A stretch of DNA of 11,862 nucleotides from Bacillota bacterium (GTDB lineage: Bacteria > Bacillota > Bacilli > Alicyclobacillales > Alicyclobacillaceae): positions 1 through 11,862 of the forward strand of contig JAKADF010000051.1 in NCBI GenBank assembly GCA_021820805.1, given 5' to 3'. The position numbers and the translations under genes were made by a program. The notes under the pieces are model-generated. The model saw nothing but the letters and a program-made list of their open reading frames with translations. It did no database searches and was not told the DNA's origin. The number at the start of each line of letters is the position of its first letter. Position 1 is the first letter of the stretch. This document shows positions 5,572-11,862 of the stretch, in pieces.

Positions 5572-6114
5572 TCATTGTCTTCGCCATTTTTCAAGAATAT
5601 TTGCAATATCATGACGAATGACATCTCGAATTTGCGGCTTTTCAGGTGTACGTCTATCTTCTACTGCTTTTCGAATTTTATCATTTACGGCAATTAAACG
5701 CGATGCGAACTCATCTGCAGAAATTCTTAAAGCTCCCCCGCCAAATATAACCAACTGTTCCGCGTAATCGGAAGTAGCAACCATAATTTCCGGGTATATA
5801 TCTCTCAATTCATAAACAAGCCGCTCAATGCACTCATCTGCTGTTTCGTTCCTAAGTGTGTAGAATATCTCAATTCCATTTTGTTTCATTTTACTTCCAG
5901 GCTCGTTCGTCTGGTAAGCATCAAACACTACTATAACTACCTCACCAGAGAACGAGCTATACTCACTTAACCGCTCAATCAAGTCTTTTCGAGCGTTTTC
6001 TAAGTTCACTTGACTCAGAGACTGTTTTTGGAGTCGCGGAATTACATTATATCCATCAACAATGAGACATTTTTTTGATCGTGTTTTCTTATGACCTCTG
6101 GCGGACAACTTCAT
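5572..6114 (-). CDS. rae1: Ribosome-associated endoribonuclease Rae1 (YacP, NYN/PIN-like)
   Basis: This belongs to the YacP family. In B. subtilis the protein (Rae1) cuts certain mRNAs on the ribosome in a translation-dependent way. The 180-residue product has the family marks: CLIVDGYNVIPRL with the conserved Asp (residue 20), then EVVIVVFDAYQTNEPGS, NETADECIERLVYELRD and MVATSDYAEQLVIFGGGALR, ending in EKWRRQ. The N-terminus (MKLSARGHKKTRSKK) is a basic extension of about 13 residues compared with B. subtilis. The ATG at 6114 lies inside the end of rlmB, a 26-base overlap, with GGGAG about 9 bases upstream, so translation is probably coupled to rlmB. No other start precedes the conserved domain except a TTG two codons on. 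Confidence 0.9.
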   Translation of the reverse strand: MKLSARGHKKTRSKKCLIVDGYNVIPRLQKQSLSQVNLENARKDLIERLSEYSSFSGEVVIVVFDAYQTNEPGSKMKQNGIEIFYTLRNETADECIERLVYELRDIYPEIMVATSDYAEQLVIFGGGALRISADEFASRLIAVNDKIRKAVEDRRTPEKPQIRDVIRHDIANILEKWRRQ

Positions 6115-6973
6115 ATAGCAGCACTCCCGCAGCTACAGACGCATTTAAACTCTGCAGCTTGCCGAGCATCGGGATTTTCACTAAAAAATCACAACGCTCC
6201 TCGACGAGTCTGCTAAGACCTTTTCCTTCCGCTCCAATGACTACTGCTATTTTGTCAGTATAGAACACATCAGTATAGGACTTATCTCCTTTAAGTGAAG
6301 TCCCAACAATCCAGTATCCCATTTCTTTGAGGCGCTCCATAGCCTGCACAAGGTTAGTGACGCGTGCAACGGGAACATACTCCAAGGCTCCCGCAGATGC
6401 CTTTGCAACGACACCCGTGAGCGGAACTGCACGACGTTTTGGAATAACTACCCCCTGCGCCCCAACAGCCTCCGCAGATCTGACTATCGCACCTAGATTG
6501 TGGGGATCCGCTACTTCATCTAACAACAGAATTAGTGGTGGTTGTCCGGTTTGCCGATTTACAATGTCTTCTAATTCAGCATATGCATGAGGAGCCACAT
6601 AAGCGATAACACCTTGATGGCCGTCACCTGCTGCTTTTGTTAAGTTTGTTCTCGGAGCCGACTGTATCACAATTTTTGCCGCTTTAGCCTTACCAATAAT
6701 CTCGGTTAAACTTCCACCTTCAGATCCTTCTGCGATAACGATCTTGTTAATTGGTCTTCCCGACTTAAGGGCTTCAATTACTGGGTGACGCCCACTCACG
6801 ATTTCTCCATTTTCAATCCGCTCAGCTGCTTGTGCTCGTTCAGCCTCACGTTTCTGCCCGAGAGGCGATGTCCTGGTTGAAGTTCTTGCTGATGTGCGAG
6901 GAGAAGCGTTACCGATTGCACGAGCACGTCCTGAATTTCTCTGTTGTTTACTTTGAACTACTTTTTTTACCAT
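6089..6973 (-). CDS. rlmB: 23S rRNA (guanosine-2'-O-)-methyltransferase RlmB, SpoU/TrmH family
   Basis: This SAM-dependent ribose methyltransferase has a trefoil-knot fold (SPOUT class); the E. coli enzyme acts on G2251 of the 23S P loop. The N-terminal substrate-binding domain starts near residue 57 (EIVSGRHPVIEALKSG) and includes GDGHQGVIAYVAP. The catalytic domain has motif 1 LDEVADPHNLGAIVRSAEA, motif 2 VVIGAEGKGLSR and motif 3 IPMLGKLQSLNASVAAG. I chose the ATG at 6971-6973 with AGAAGGA 6 bases upstream, giving 294 residues against about 249 in B. subtilis. The extra is a basic, disorder-like tail of about 56 residues with three RTSx repeats. A longer reading to 7150 would cover the end of mrnC and is rejected. 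Gap to mrnC is 19 bases. Confidence 0.94.
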   Translation of the reverse strand: MVKKVVQSKQQRNSGRARAIGNASPRTSARTSTRTSPLGQKREAERAQAAERIENGEIVSGRHPVIEALKSGRPINKIVIAEGSEGGSLTEIIGKAKAAKIVIQSAPRTNLTKAAGDGHQGVIAYVAPHAYAELEDIVNRQTGQPPLILLLDEVADPHNLGAIVRSAEAVGAQGVVIPKRRAVPLTGVVAKASAGALEYVPVARVTNLVQAMERLKEMGYWIVGTSLKGDKSYTDVFYTDKIAVVIGAEGKGLSRLVEERCDFLVKIPMLGKLQSLNASVAAGVLLYEVVRQRS

Positions 6974-6992
6974 GTCTGTTCCTTCTCTCATT

Positions 6993-7385
6993 TCACTTAT
7001 TATCAATCCATGCAAAAGACTGCCGTGCCAAAGTTTCCAAGCGTTCCTCGTCCCCAATGCCTGACAAATAACCAATGAGCGCTTCAAAGCCCGTGCTGTA
7101 CCGATAGACGACAACATCCACGTTTTTCCGGACATGATTAGACTTTGCATTTCGACCGCGTCTTACGATGTCCTGCTCTGCTTCACTTAATTGCGGATAT
7201 AACCATTCAAGCAAATTGGCCTGTGCTTTTGCGCTGACATATCTTGTGCACAATTTATGCAATTCACCAGGCTTGCGAACGCCTTTATTTAAGCAGTGTT
7301 TCCTTGCAAAAACTTCCCACACGGCATCGCCTACAAACGCCAAAGCCAGCGGAGAAAGTGCATCTACAGAAAAATTTTGATCCAT
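6993..7385 (-). CDS. mrnC: Mini-ribonuclease 3 (Mini-III)
   Basis: This is an RNase III-type catalytic domain without a double-stranded RNA-binding domain. The B. subtilis enzyme matures the ends of 23S rRNA. The catalytic helix is LALAFVGDAVWEVFARKH, with Asp20 as the expected metal ligand. RRGRNAKSNHVRKN and the RNase III-like YRYSTGFEALIGYL, with its conserved Glu, follow. The ATG at 7383-7385 overlaps the cysS stop codon by one base (TAATG) and has GGAG 9 bases upstream, inside cysS. That gives 130 residues, close to the family. An in-frame ATG five codons earlier (7400) is possible but has a weaker ribosome-binding site. The overlap implies translation coupled to cysS. Confidence 0.93.
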   Translation of the reverse strand: MDQNFSVDALSPLALAFVGDAVWEVFARKHCLNKGVRKPGELHKLCTRYVSAKAQANLLEWLYPQLSEAEQDIVRRGRNAKSNHVRKNVDVVVYRYSTGFEALIGYLSGIGDEERLETLARQSFAWIDNK

Positions 7386-8809
7386 TATCGATGGCTCCAT
7401 CTAGTACCTGTTGGTGTATCTTCAATAATGATACCTCGTTCAAAAAGCCTATCTCGGATTTCGTCTGCAGTCTTAAAATCACGTTTTTGGCGTGCTTCAT
7501 TTCGCGCGTCAATCAATTTTGTAATTTCATCCTCGAGAGATGACTCGGTCTTGGATACAGAGAGCCCTAGCACACCAAGCAATTCTATGATTAAGTCCTG
7601 CCATGCTTGTAAATTTGAAATTGTAACATTTGTTTCCGTCAAATACATGTTTGCCAATTTTACAGCTTCAAACACTGCTGAGATGGCATCAGCTGTATTA
7701 AAATCATCATCCATTGCTGTGATGAAGGCTGAACGTGCACCATCTATGTGTGTCCGAATTTCAACAGATACCCCTTCCCCATTCACGTGAAGGAATTTTG
7801 GAGCCTCCTTTAATGCAGCAATACGGTGTTCTAAATTCCTTACGCACCGTTCAATCCGCTCATACGCCTGTTCACTTTGGTCTAACGCAAGATCTGTATA
7901 ATTCAAGGGATGACGATACTGCGCACTTAACAGGAAGTATCTAATAACCATTGGATCACGCTTCTGAAGCAGATCCCTCGTCATAATAAAATTGCCGGTC
8001 GACTTAGACATCTTTTCCCCGTTGATGTTTAATGTACCATTATGAAGCCAATACCTTGCAAATATATGTCCAGAATGAGCTTCACTTTGGGCAATTTCGT
8101 TTTCGTGATGGGGGAAAATTAAATCTCGTCCACCCGCATGAATATCAATTTGTTCTCCGAGAAATTTCATGTTCATGACCGAGCATTCAATATGCCAGCC
8201 AGGCCGTCCTTCACCCCATGGGCTTTCCCAATATTCTTCATTCGGTTTTGCAGCTTTCCAAAGCGCAAAATCTGTTGGGTCATCCTTATTCTCGAGCACT
8301 TCTACGCGAAACCCTGCACGCATGTCATCAACCGATTGGCGAGACAGTTTCCCGTAACCTTCAAAGGAAGATGTATCAAAGTAAACGTTACCGTCGCGTT
8401 CATATGCATAACCTTTTTGAATCAAGTCTCGAATAAAATCGATGATGTCCGGTATGCATTCCGTCACTCGCGGATGCACTACGGCGCGTTTAATTCCGAG
8501 TGCATCAGCATCCATAAAGTATTCCTGAATGTATTTATCTGCAACATCCCGTACGCCAATGCCAAGCTCAATAGCACGGTGGATAATTCGGTCATCTACA
8601 TCAGTGAAGTTTTGAACAAACTGCACTTCATACCCTCTGTATTCCAAATATCGACGAACCGTATCGAAGATAACAAACATCCTGGCATTCCCAATATGGA
8701 ATAGGTTATACACGGTTGGTCCACAAGCGTAAAACCTTACTTTTCCCGGCTCAATCGTTTCAAGCTGCTCCTTCATTCCAGTTAAGCTGTTATAAAGATA
8801 AATGGTCAA
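7385..8809 (-). CDS. cysS: Cysteinyl-tRNA synthetase
   Basis: This class I enzyme charges tRNA-Cys. The 474-residue product has the full layout. The zinc-site Cys29 lies in FYACGPTVYN, the HIGN version of HIGH is at residues 38-41, and CP-type insert segments follow. GWHIECSVM gives Cys209 and FPHHENEIAQSEA gives His234 and Glu238, the other zinc ligands known in the family. KMSKS is at residues 266-270, and the helical anticodon-binding end finishes in DTPTGTRWSHR. The start is TTG (8807-8809) with AGGAGGG 6 bases upstream. A complete T-box leader with a Cys codon specifier precedes the gene, so its expression should rise when tRNA-Cys is uncharged. B. subtilis has cysE in front of cysS; here it is absent. 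Confidence 0.98.
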   Translation of the reverse strand: MTIYLYNSLTGMKEQLETIEPGKVRFYACGPTVYNLFHIGNARMFVIFDTVRRYLEYRGYEVQFVQNFTDVDDRIIHRAIELGIGVRDVADKYIQEYFMDADALGIKRAVVHPRVTECIPDIIDFIRDLIQKGYAYERDGNVYFDTSSFEGYGKLSRQSVDDMRAGFRVEVLENKDDPTDFALWKAAKPNEEYWESPWGEGRPGWHIECSVMNMKFLGEQIDIHAGGRDLIFPHHENEIAQSEAHSGHIFARYWLHNGTLNINGEKMSKSTGNFIMTRDLLQKRDPMVIRYFLLSAQYRHPLNYTDLALDQSEQAYERIERCVRNLEHRIAALKEAPKFLHVNGEGVSVEIRTHIDGARSAFITAMDDDFNTADAISAVFEAVKLANMYLTETNVTISNLQAWQDLIIELLGVLGLSVSKTESSLEDEITKLIDARNEARQKRDFKTADEIRDRLFERGIIIEDTPTGTRWSHR

Positions 8810-8830
8810 CTTGCTCCCTCCTACCTATAG

Positions 8831-8876
8831 AAAAAGCCGTCTCTGTATACAGTGACGCTGCATACAGAGACGGCTT
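8831..8876 (-). terminator. Intrinsic terminator of the T-box leader
   Basis: A perfect 15-bp stem pairs 8862-8876 with 8834-8848 (AAGCCGTCTCTGTAT on one arm), with a 13-base loop. It runs into TTTTT on the minus strand (8831-8835). The stem starts 3 bases downstream of the T-box sequence and ends about 20 bases before the cysS start. Its formation competes with the T-box antiterminator. Confidence 0.93.
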
Positions 8877-9112
8877 ATACCGCGGTTCCACTCTGATTGG
8901 CATCTATAATTAGACACCCACTCGACAGTCCGTAACGGAGACCTCCGTCGGAGTTTACTAGGCGTAATGCCGTTCCTTCCGAAACACCTCGGGCGCACTT
9001 CAGCTTAACCCATTTGTCGGCATTCCCACCCAGCTTACGCTGATGCCAACTCTCTGAAAGTGAGTAACTGCTTACTCTTCCCGACCTTACATCATGCTAT
9101 TTTCATATACTG
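8877..9112 (-). promoter_or_regulatory. Cysteine-specific T-box riboswitch leader of cysS
   Basis: The T-box sequence AGAGTGGAACCGCGG lies at 8880-8894, with UGGA available to pair with a tRNA end UCCA, meaning discriminator base U73, as in tRNA-Cys. Stem I has CGGG near 9080 pairing with CCCG just after the specifier. The loop carries AAGAGTAAG on its 5' side and AAGTGCG on its 3' side, with the specifier TGC (Cys) at 8995-8997 followed by a purine. AGAGAGTTGGC and a CAGC-GTAA-GCTG hairpin form the distal arm. A stem GGTGTCTA/TAGATGCC with an ATTA loop fits stem III. The downstream terminator completes a transcriptional T-box. Specifier, discriminator match and downstream gene all agree on cysteine. 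Confidence 0.94.
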
Positions 9113-9132
9113 GAATAGGTGCACACCTATTC
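9113..9132 (-). repeat. 20-base palindrome over the T-box promoter -10 region
   Basis: GAATAGGTG and CACCTATTC form a perfect 9-base inverted repeat around a 2-base centre. It overlaps the -10 hexamer of the cysS leader promoter by four bases and covers the expected transcription start. No U-tract follows, so it is not an ordinary terminator. An operator for a dimeric repressor or a 5'-end RNA hairpin are the two readings. Confidence 0.6.
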
Positions 9133-9157
9133 TGCTTTGCAGCAAAACATTTGTCAA
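9129..9157 (-). promoter_or_regulatory. Promoter of the cysS T-box transcript
   Basis: A perfect TTGACA (9152-9157) and CAGAAT (9129-9134, 4 of 6) are spaced by 17 bases and begin 10 bases after the gltX stop. This would start a transcript just upstream of T-box stem I. It shows that cysS can be expressed separately from gltX. Confidence 0.65.
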
Positions 9158-9167
9158 CTGAGCATAC

Positions 9168-10616
9168 TCAAATGAGAGAAAGTGCAGTAGAAAGCCTGTT
9201 TAACACCCTCTGTTTTGGCAGGAATGCAATCGTCTTTTGTAAATCACGGCCATGAACTGCACCCGTCACCGCTGCCCGAACCGGCATAAATAAGCCTCGA
9301 CCTTTAACGCCGAGCTCCTTTTGAATCTGCTTAAATCTTGCCTTGCTTGCCTCAGGTGTCCACGCCTCGTCATCAGAAGCTAGTTCCATATATTTTTCAA
9401 TTACGTTCCTTGAGCCCTCTTCCCGCATTACCTGAAGAGCTTCTTCATCATACTCAATATCCTCATTAAAGAAGCCCTCTGCAAGATGGAGAAAATCAGC
9501 TGCGCAACTCATCTGTTCTTGATACAACTCTACAACTAAGGAGAGCCATTCGCTGCTCGCACCAGCTTGAACAGACCAGCCCTTTGACGGCAACAGTGCT
9601 CGAACCTTTTCTGTCGCTTCTTTTATTGGTGCTTCTTTGAAATACTGATTCGACATCCACCTTAGTTTATCTACATCAAATATGGCGCCGCTCTTATTAA
9701 CGCGATCCATATCAAAAGCAGCTATAATTTCTTCCATCGTCATAATTTCTTGTTCGCCCACAGGTGACCAACCGAGCAAAGCTAAAAAGTTTACCAATGC
9801 CTCCGGCAAGTACCCTTGTTCACGATATTTATGAACAGGCATCACATTTGGATCACGTTTGCTAAGTTTTTTACGCGTCTGATCTAGAACCTGAGGAAGA
9901 TGCCCGAAGACAGGGACAGAAAACGAAAGGGCTTGATAAATCAAAAGCTGCTTTGGCGTATTCGAAAGATGCTCTTCCCCGCGAATCACGTGTGATATTT
10001 GCATCAATGAATCGTCAATTACAACCTGAAAATTATATGTCGGAATCCCGTTCGACTTCACAATGACATAATCCCCAATATCATCTGATTCAAACGAAAC
10101 ATGCCCACGCACTAAATCGTCAAACTCAATGTAAACACCGCTCGGTACGGCAAATCGATAATTCGGTTTAATACCTGCTGCTTCTTTTTGTGCACGTTCT
10201 TCGTTTGTAAGATGCCTGCATTTCCCGCTATATTTCGGCATTCCTCCAACTTGTTCCGCGCGCTGCCGCTCTTCTTCCAATTCTTCTTTGGAACAATAGC
10301 AAGGATATGCAAAACCTGCATCCACAAGTTTCTTCAAATATTCTTGATACAACGGCAGGCGTTCAGTACACCGATATGGTCCGTAATTCCCGCCTACATC
10401 CGGACCTTCGGCCCAATCAAAACCAAGCCAACGAAATCCGCGAAGCATCTCTTCCTCCGCACCTGGCACGTTCCTGTCAATATCGGTGTCTTCAAACCGA
10501 AGAATAAATTGACCATTATGATGTTTTGCAAAAAAGTAATTAAATAATGCTGTTCGAACCCCGCCAATATGCAAATGTCCGGTCGGGCTCGGCGCATAGC
10601 GAACACGTACAGTCAT
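9168..10616 (-). CDS. gltX: Glutamyl-tRNA synthetase
   Basis: This class I enzyme charges tRNA-Glu. In most Bacillales the enzyme is non-discriminating and also misacylates tRNA-Gln for later amidation; that is inferred, not visible here. The 482-residue product has the nucleotide-binding start YAPSPTGHLHIGGVRTALFN (HIGG at residues 16-19), then RFEDTD. A zinc-type motif C106-x-C108-x24-C133-x-H135 is intact, KLSKR lies at residues 250-254, and a GYLPEALVNFLALLGWSPVG stretch follows. The C-terminal anticodon-binding helices end in QRVLNRLSTALSLI. The start is ATG with GAGGGG 9 bases upstream. The B. subtilis neighbours ispD and ispF are missing upstream, and cysE is missing downstream. Confidence 0.98.
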   Translation of the reverse strand: MTVRVRYAPSPTGHLHIGGVRTALFNYFFAKHHNGQFILRFEDTDIDRNVPGAEEEMLRGFRWLGFDWAEGPDVGGNYGPYRCTERLPLYQEYLKKLVDAGFAYPCYCSKEELEEERQRAEQVGGMPKYSGKCRHLTNEERAQKEAAGIKPNYRFAVPSGVYIEFDDLVRGHVSFESDDIGDYVIVKSNGIPTYNFQVVIDDSLMQISHVIRGEEHLSNTPKQLLIYQALSFSVPVFGHLPQVLDQTRKKLSKRDPNVMPVHKYREQGYLPEALVNFLALLGWSPVGEQEIMTMEEIIAAFDMDRVNKSGAIFDVDKLRWMSNQYFKEAPIKEATEKVRALLPSKGWSVQAGASSEWLSLVVELYQEQMSCAADFLHLAEGFFNEDIEYDEEALQVMREEGSRNVIEKYMELASDDEAWTPEASKARFKQIQKELGVKGRGLFMPVRAAVTGAVHGRDLQKTIAFLPKQRVLNRLSTALSLI

Positions 10617-10657
10617 TGTGAAAATCCCCTCTTAGGTGCAATAATTCATACCAAGTT

Positions 10658-10727
10658 GTTAAAGTATCTTACGCTGTATGTAGTCAAGCACCTTGACTAT
10701 TTTAACTCGTTAAGTACAAACAATGAA
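10658..10727 (-). promoter_or_regulatory. gltX promoter region with a 19-base palindrome
   Basis: The 231-base yacL-gltX gap holds two candidate sigma-A promoters. One is TTCATT (10722-10727), 17 bases, TAAAAT (10699-10704). The other is TTGACT (10682-10687), 18 bases, TTTAAC (10658-10663). A perfect inverted repeat TAGTCAAG-CAC-CTTGACTA (10681-10699) contains the second -35 and sits at the start site of the first. Neither promoter is strong enough to choose with confidence. Confidence 0.45.
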
Positions 10728-10754
10728 TAAGTACACCATTTTATTTAATATTGC

Positions 10755-10784
10755 AGAAAGGCCGGCTGCACGACCGGCCCTTCT
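10755..10784 (-). terminator. Likely terminator after yacL
   Basis: An 11-bp stem (one G-U pair in the minus-strand RNA), AGAAGGGCCGG with CCGGCCTTTCT, closes an 8-base loop, 63 bases after the yacL stop. The U-tract is short (TTTCT) and partly in the stem, then AT-rich DNA follows. It could work in either direction and probably separates yacL from gltX. Confidence 0.55.
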
Positions 10785-10847
10785 AATTTGGCTTTGCGAA
10801 GTTCATTAAATTGAATATCTTTCCTTATTCGGACTCGTCTATCCTTA

Positions 10848-11862
10848 TTATAAAGCTTTTTCTAAGAGCTTAGGTTTTGCGAAGATCATGCGTCCTGCAG
10901 ACGTTTGAAGAACACTTGTTACAAGAACATCAAGTTTACCGCCAATATAGTCTCGGCCGCCTTCAATGACAATCATCGTTCCGTCATCAAGATAGGCGAC
11001 GCCTTGATTGTACTCTTTTCCGTCTTTAATCACTTGAACGCTTAGTTCCTCGCCAGGTAAAACAATTGGCTTCAGCGCATTTGCCAAGTCATTAATATTC
11101 AAGACTGCTACCCCTTGCAATTCGCAAACCTTGTTCAAATTGAAATCGTTGGTTACAACTTTCCCATTCATCTGCTTTGCCAGTCGAACAAGCTTATGAT
11201 CAACTTCCTGAATGTCTTCAAAGTCAATCTCAACAACTTGCACTTTTACCTTGAGCTCTTTTTGAATTCGATTCAAAACATCAAGCCCGCGTCTACCCCG
11301 ATTTCGTTTCAATACATCTGACGAATCAGCTATGTGTTGCAATTCGCCTAAGACAAAAGACGGAATGACAAGAACTCCATCAAGGAACCCGGTTTGAACC
11401 AAATCTGCAATACGTCCATCAATAATTACACTTGTATCCAACAGTTTTGCTTCGCCCGGTTTCATAGACTGCTTCTTACTATCCTTGTCACGATCTTTAT
11501 CTCGAAGTGTTAACTTACCAGTAAATAGGCTAATCAAATCTTCACGTTTAGTAAACCCAATTTGTAAACCCAAATACGCAAACAAGATACTCACAAAAAA
11601 CTGAACAGCAATTCCAACAATAGGAATGGCCCGAATTGCTGGCGCAAACAGATATGCAACCAATAGACCAATTACCATACCTACTGTTCCACCAAGAATA
11701 TCAGCAAGCGGCGTACTTTTAAGGCGCTCTTCTGTCCATCGGATAAGCGTCGCTACATAGTTAACTAACCAAGTAGTTGTAATGATTAAGATTGCTCCAC
11801 CGAGAACAGCTCCAAAAAGCTTTGATTGAAAGAAGGGCTGATTAATATGAAATACTCTAGAG
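10848..11862 (-). CDS. yacL: Membrane-anchored PIN-TRAM domain protein YacL (5' end beyond window)
   Basis: The last 337 residues are present; by comparison with B. subtilis YacL (366 residues) only about the first 30 are missing. The frame is open from 11861, well upstream of the first in-window ATG at 11678. Three hydrophobic segments are visible: [18 protein letters not shown], then [19 protein letters not shown], then [20 protein letters not shown] charged linker ([11 protein letters not shown]) precedes a PIN nuclease-like domain with its acidic residues in [31 protein letters not shown] and [13 protein letters not shown]-terminal TRAM domain follows ([20 protein letters not shown]). The protein probably binds or cuts RNA at the membrane; its substrate is unknown. 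The TRAM ending matches the family closely ([14 protein letters not shown]). Confidence 0.93.
   Translation of the reverse strand, partial: SRVFHINQPFFQSKLFGAVLGGAILIITTTWLVNYVATLIRWTEERLKSTPLADILGGTVGMVIGLLVAYLFAPAIRAIPIVGIAVQFFVSILFAYLGLQIGFTKREDLISLFTGKLTLRDKDRDKDSKKQSMKPGEAKLLDTSVIIDGRIADLVQTGFLDGVLVIPSFVLGELQHIADSSDVLKRNRGRRGLDVLNRIQKELKVKVQVVEIDFEDIQEVDHKLVRLAKQMNGKVVTNDFNLNKVCELQGVAVLNINDLANALKPIVLPGEELSVQVIKDGKEYNQGVAYLDDGTMIVIEGGRDYIGGKLDVLVTSVLQTSAGRMIFAKPKLLEKAL

Noticed and set aside
6974..7150. Extension of rlmB upstream to 7150
   Set aside because: It would read through the end of mrnC in another frame; a good ribosome-binding site precedes the ATG at 6973.
8138..8704. Long plus-strand open frame of 188 codons
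   Set aside because: It is antisense to the conserved catalytic part of cysS; its length reflects the codon use of the real gene on the other strand.
1..11862. Defence island, phage, transposon, CRISPR or biosynthetic cassette
   Set aside because: Every gene is a recognised housekeeping gene in conserved order; no direct repeats, transposase, integrase or attachment site was seen.

Overview
The window is a housekeeping region of a low-GC Gram-positive bacterium. Every supported gene lies on the minus strand, so transcription runs from high to low coordinates. The order is yacL, gltX, [Cys T-box] cysS, mrnC, rlmB, rae1 (yacP), sigH, rpmG, secE, nusG, rplK, rplA, rplJ, rplL, ybxB (RsmC-like methyltransferase), rpoB. 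This is the Bacillus subtilis yacL-to-rpoB order. The SigH protein implies an endospore-forming member of the Bacillales. The sequence is not from B. subtilis itself, because ispD and ispF are missing between yacL and gltX, and cysE is missing between gltX and cysS. I suspect a deep Bacillales lineage (Alicyclobacillaceae or Paenibacillaceae type), but the family is a guess.

Right part (about 7.0-11.9 kb). A membrane-anchored PIN-TRAM protein (yacL, cut by the window edge) ends in a hairpin. It is followed by glutamyl-tRNA synthetase, then by a complete T-box leader with a TGC (Cys) specifier and a terminator, then by cysteinyl-tRNA synthetase. Mini-RNase III overlaps the cysS stop by one base.

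Middle part (about 4.7-7.0 kb). RlmB (23S rRNA 2'-O-methyltransferase) carries a basic N-terminal tail. Rae1 is a ribosome-associated endoribonuclease, and SigH is the transition-phase sigma factor with its own promoter. A separate strong promoter then starts the rpmG-secE-nusG group. rpmG is a 49-residue gene.

Left part (1-4.7 kb). This is the ribosomal-protein and transcription block. It has three layers of likely autoregulation visible in the DNA: two near-identical L1-binding-site mimics, one before rplK and one at the rplA ribosome-binding site; an L10-type leader with a perfect intrinsic terminator before rplJ; and a GC-rich hairpin between rplL and ybxB. rpoB begins at the left edge with a TTG start and has a candidate promoter of its own in the ybxB-rpoB gap.

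Together the genes make tRNA-charging enzymes, RNA maturation and decay enzymes, a sporulation sigma factor, translocase and antitermination factors, the ribosomal stalk and L1/L11 proteins, and RNA polymerase. No mobile element, CRISPR array, tRNA or rRNA gene was seen. The unusual content is in the regulatory DNA and in small protein-level departures from the family, not in a new gene cassette.
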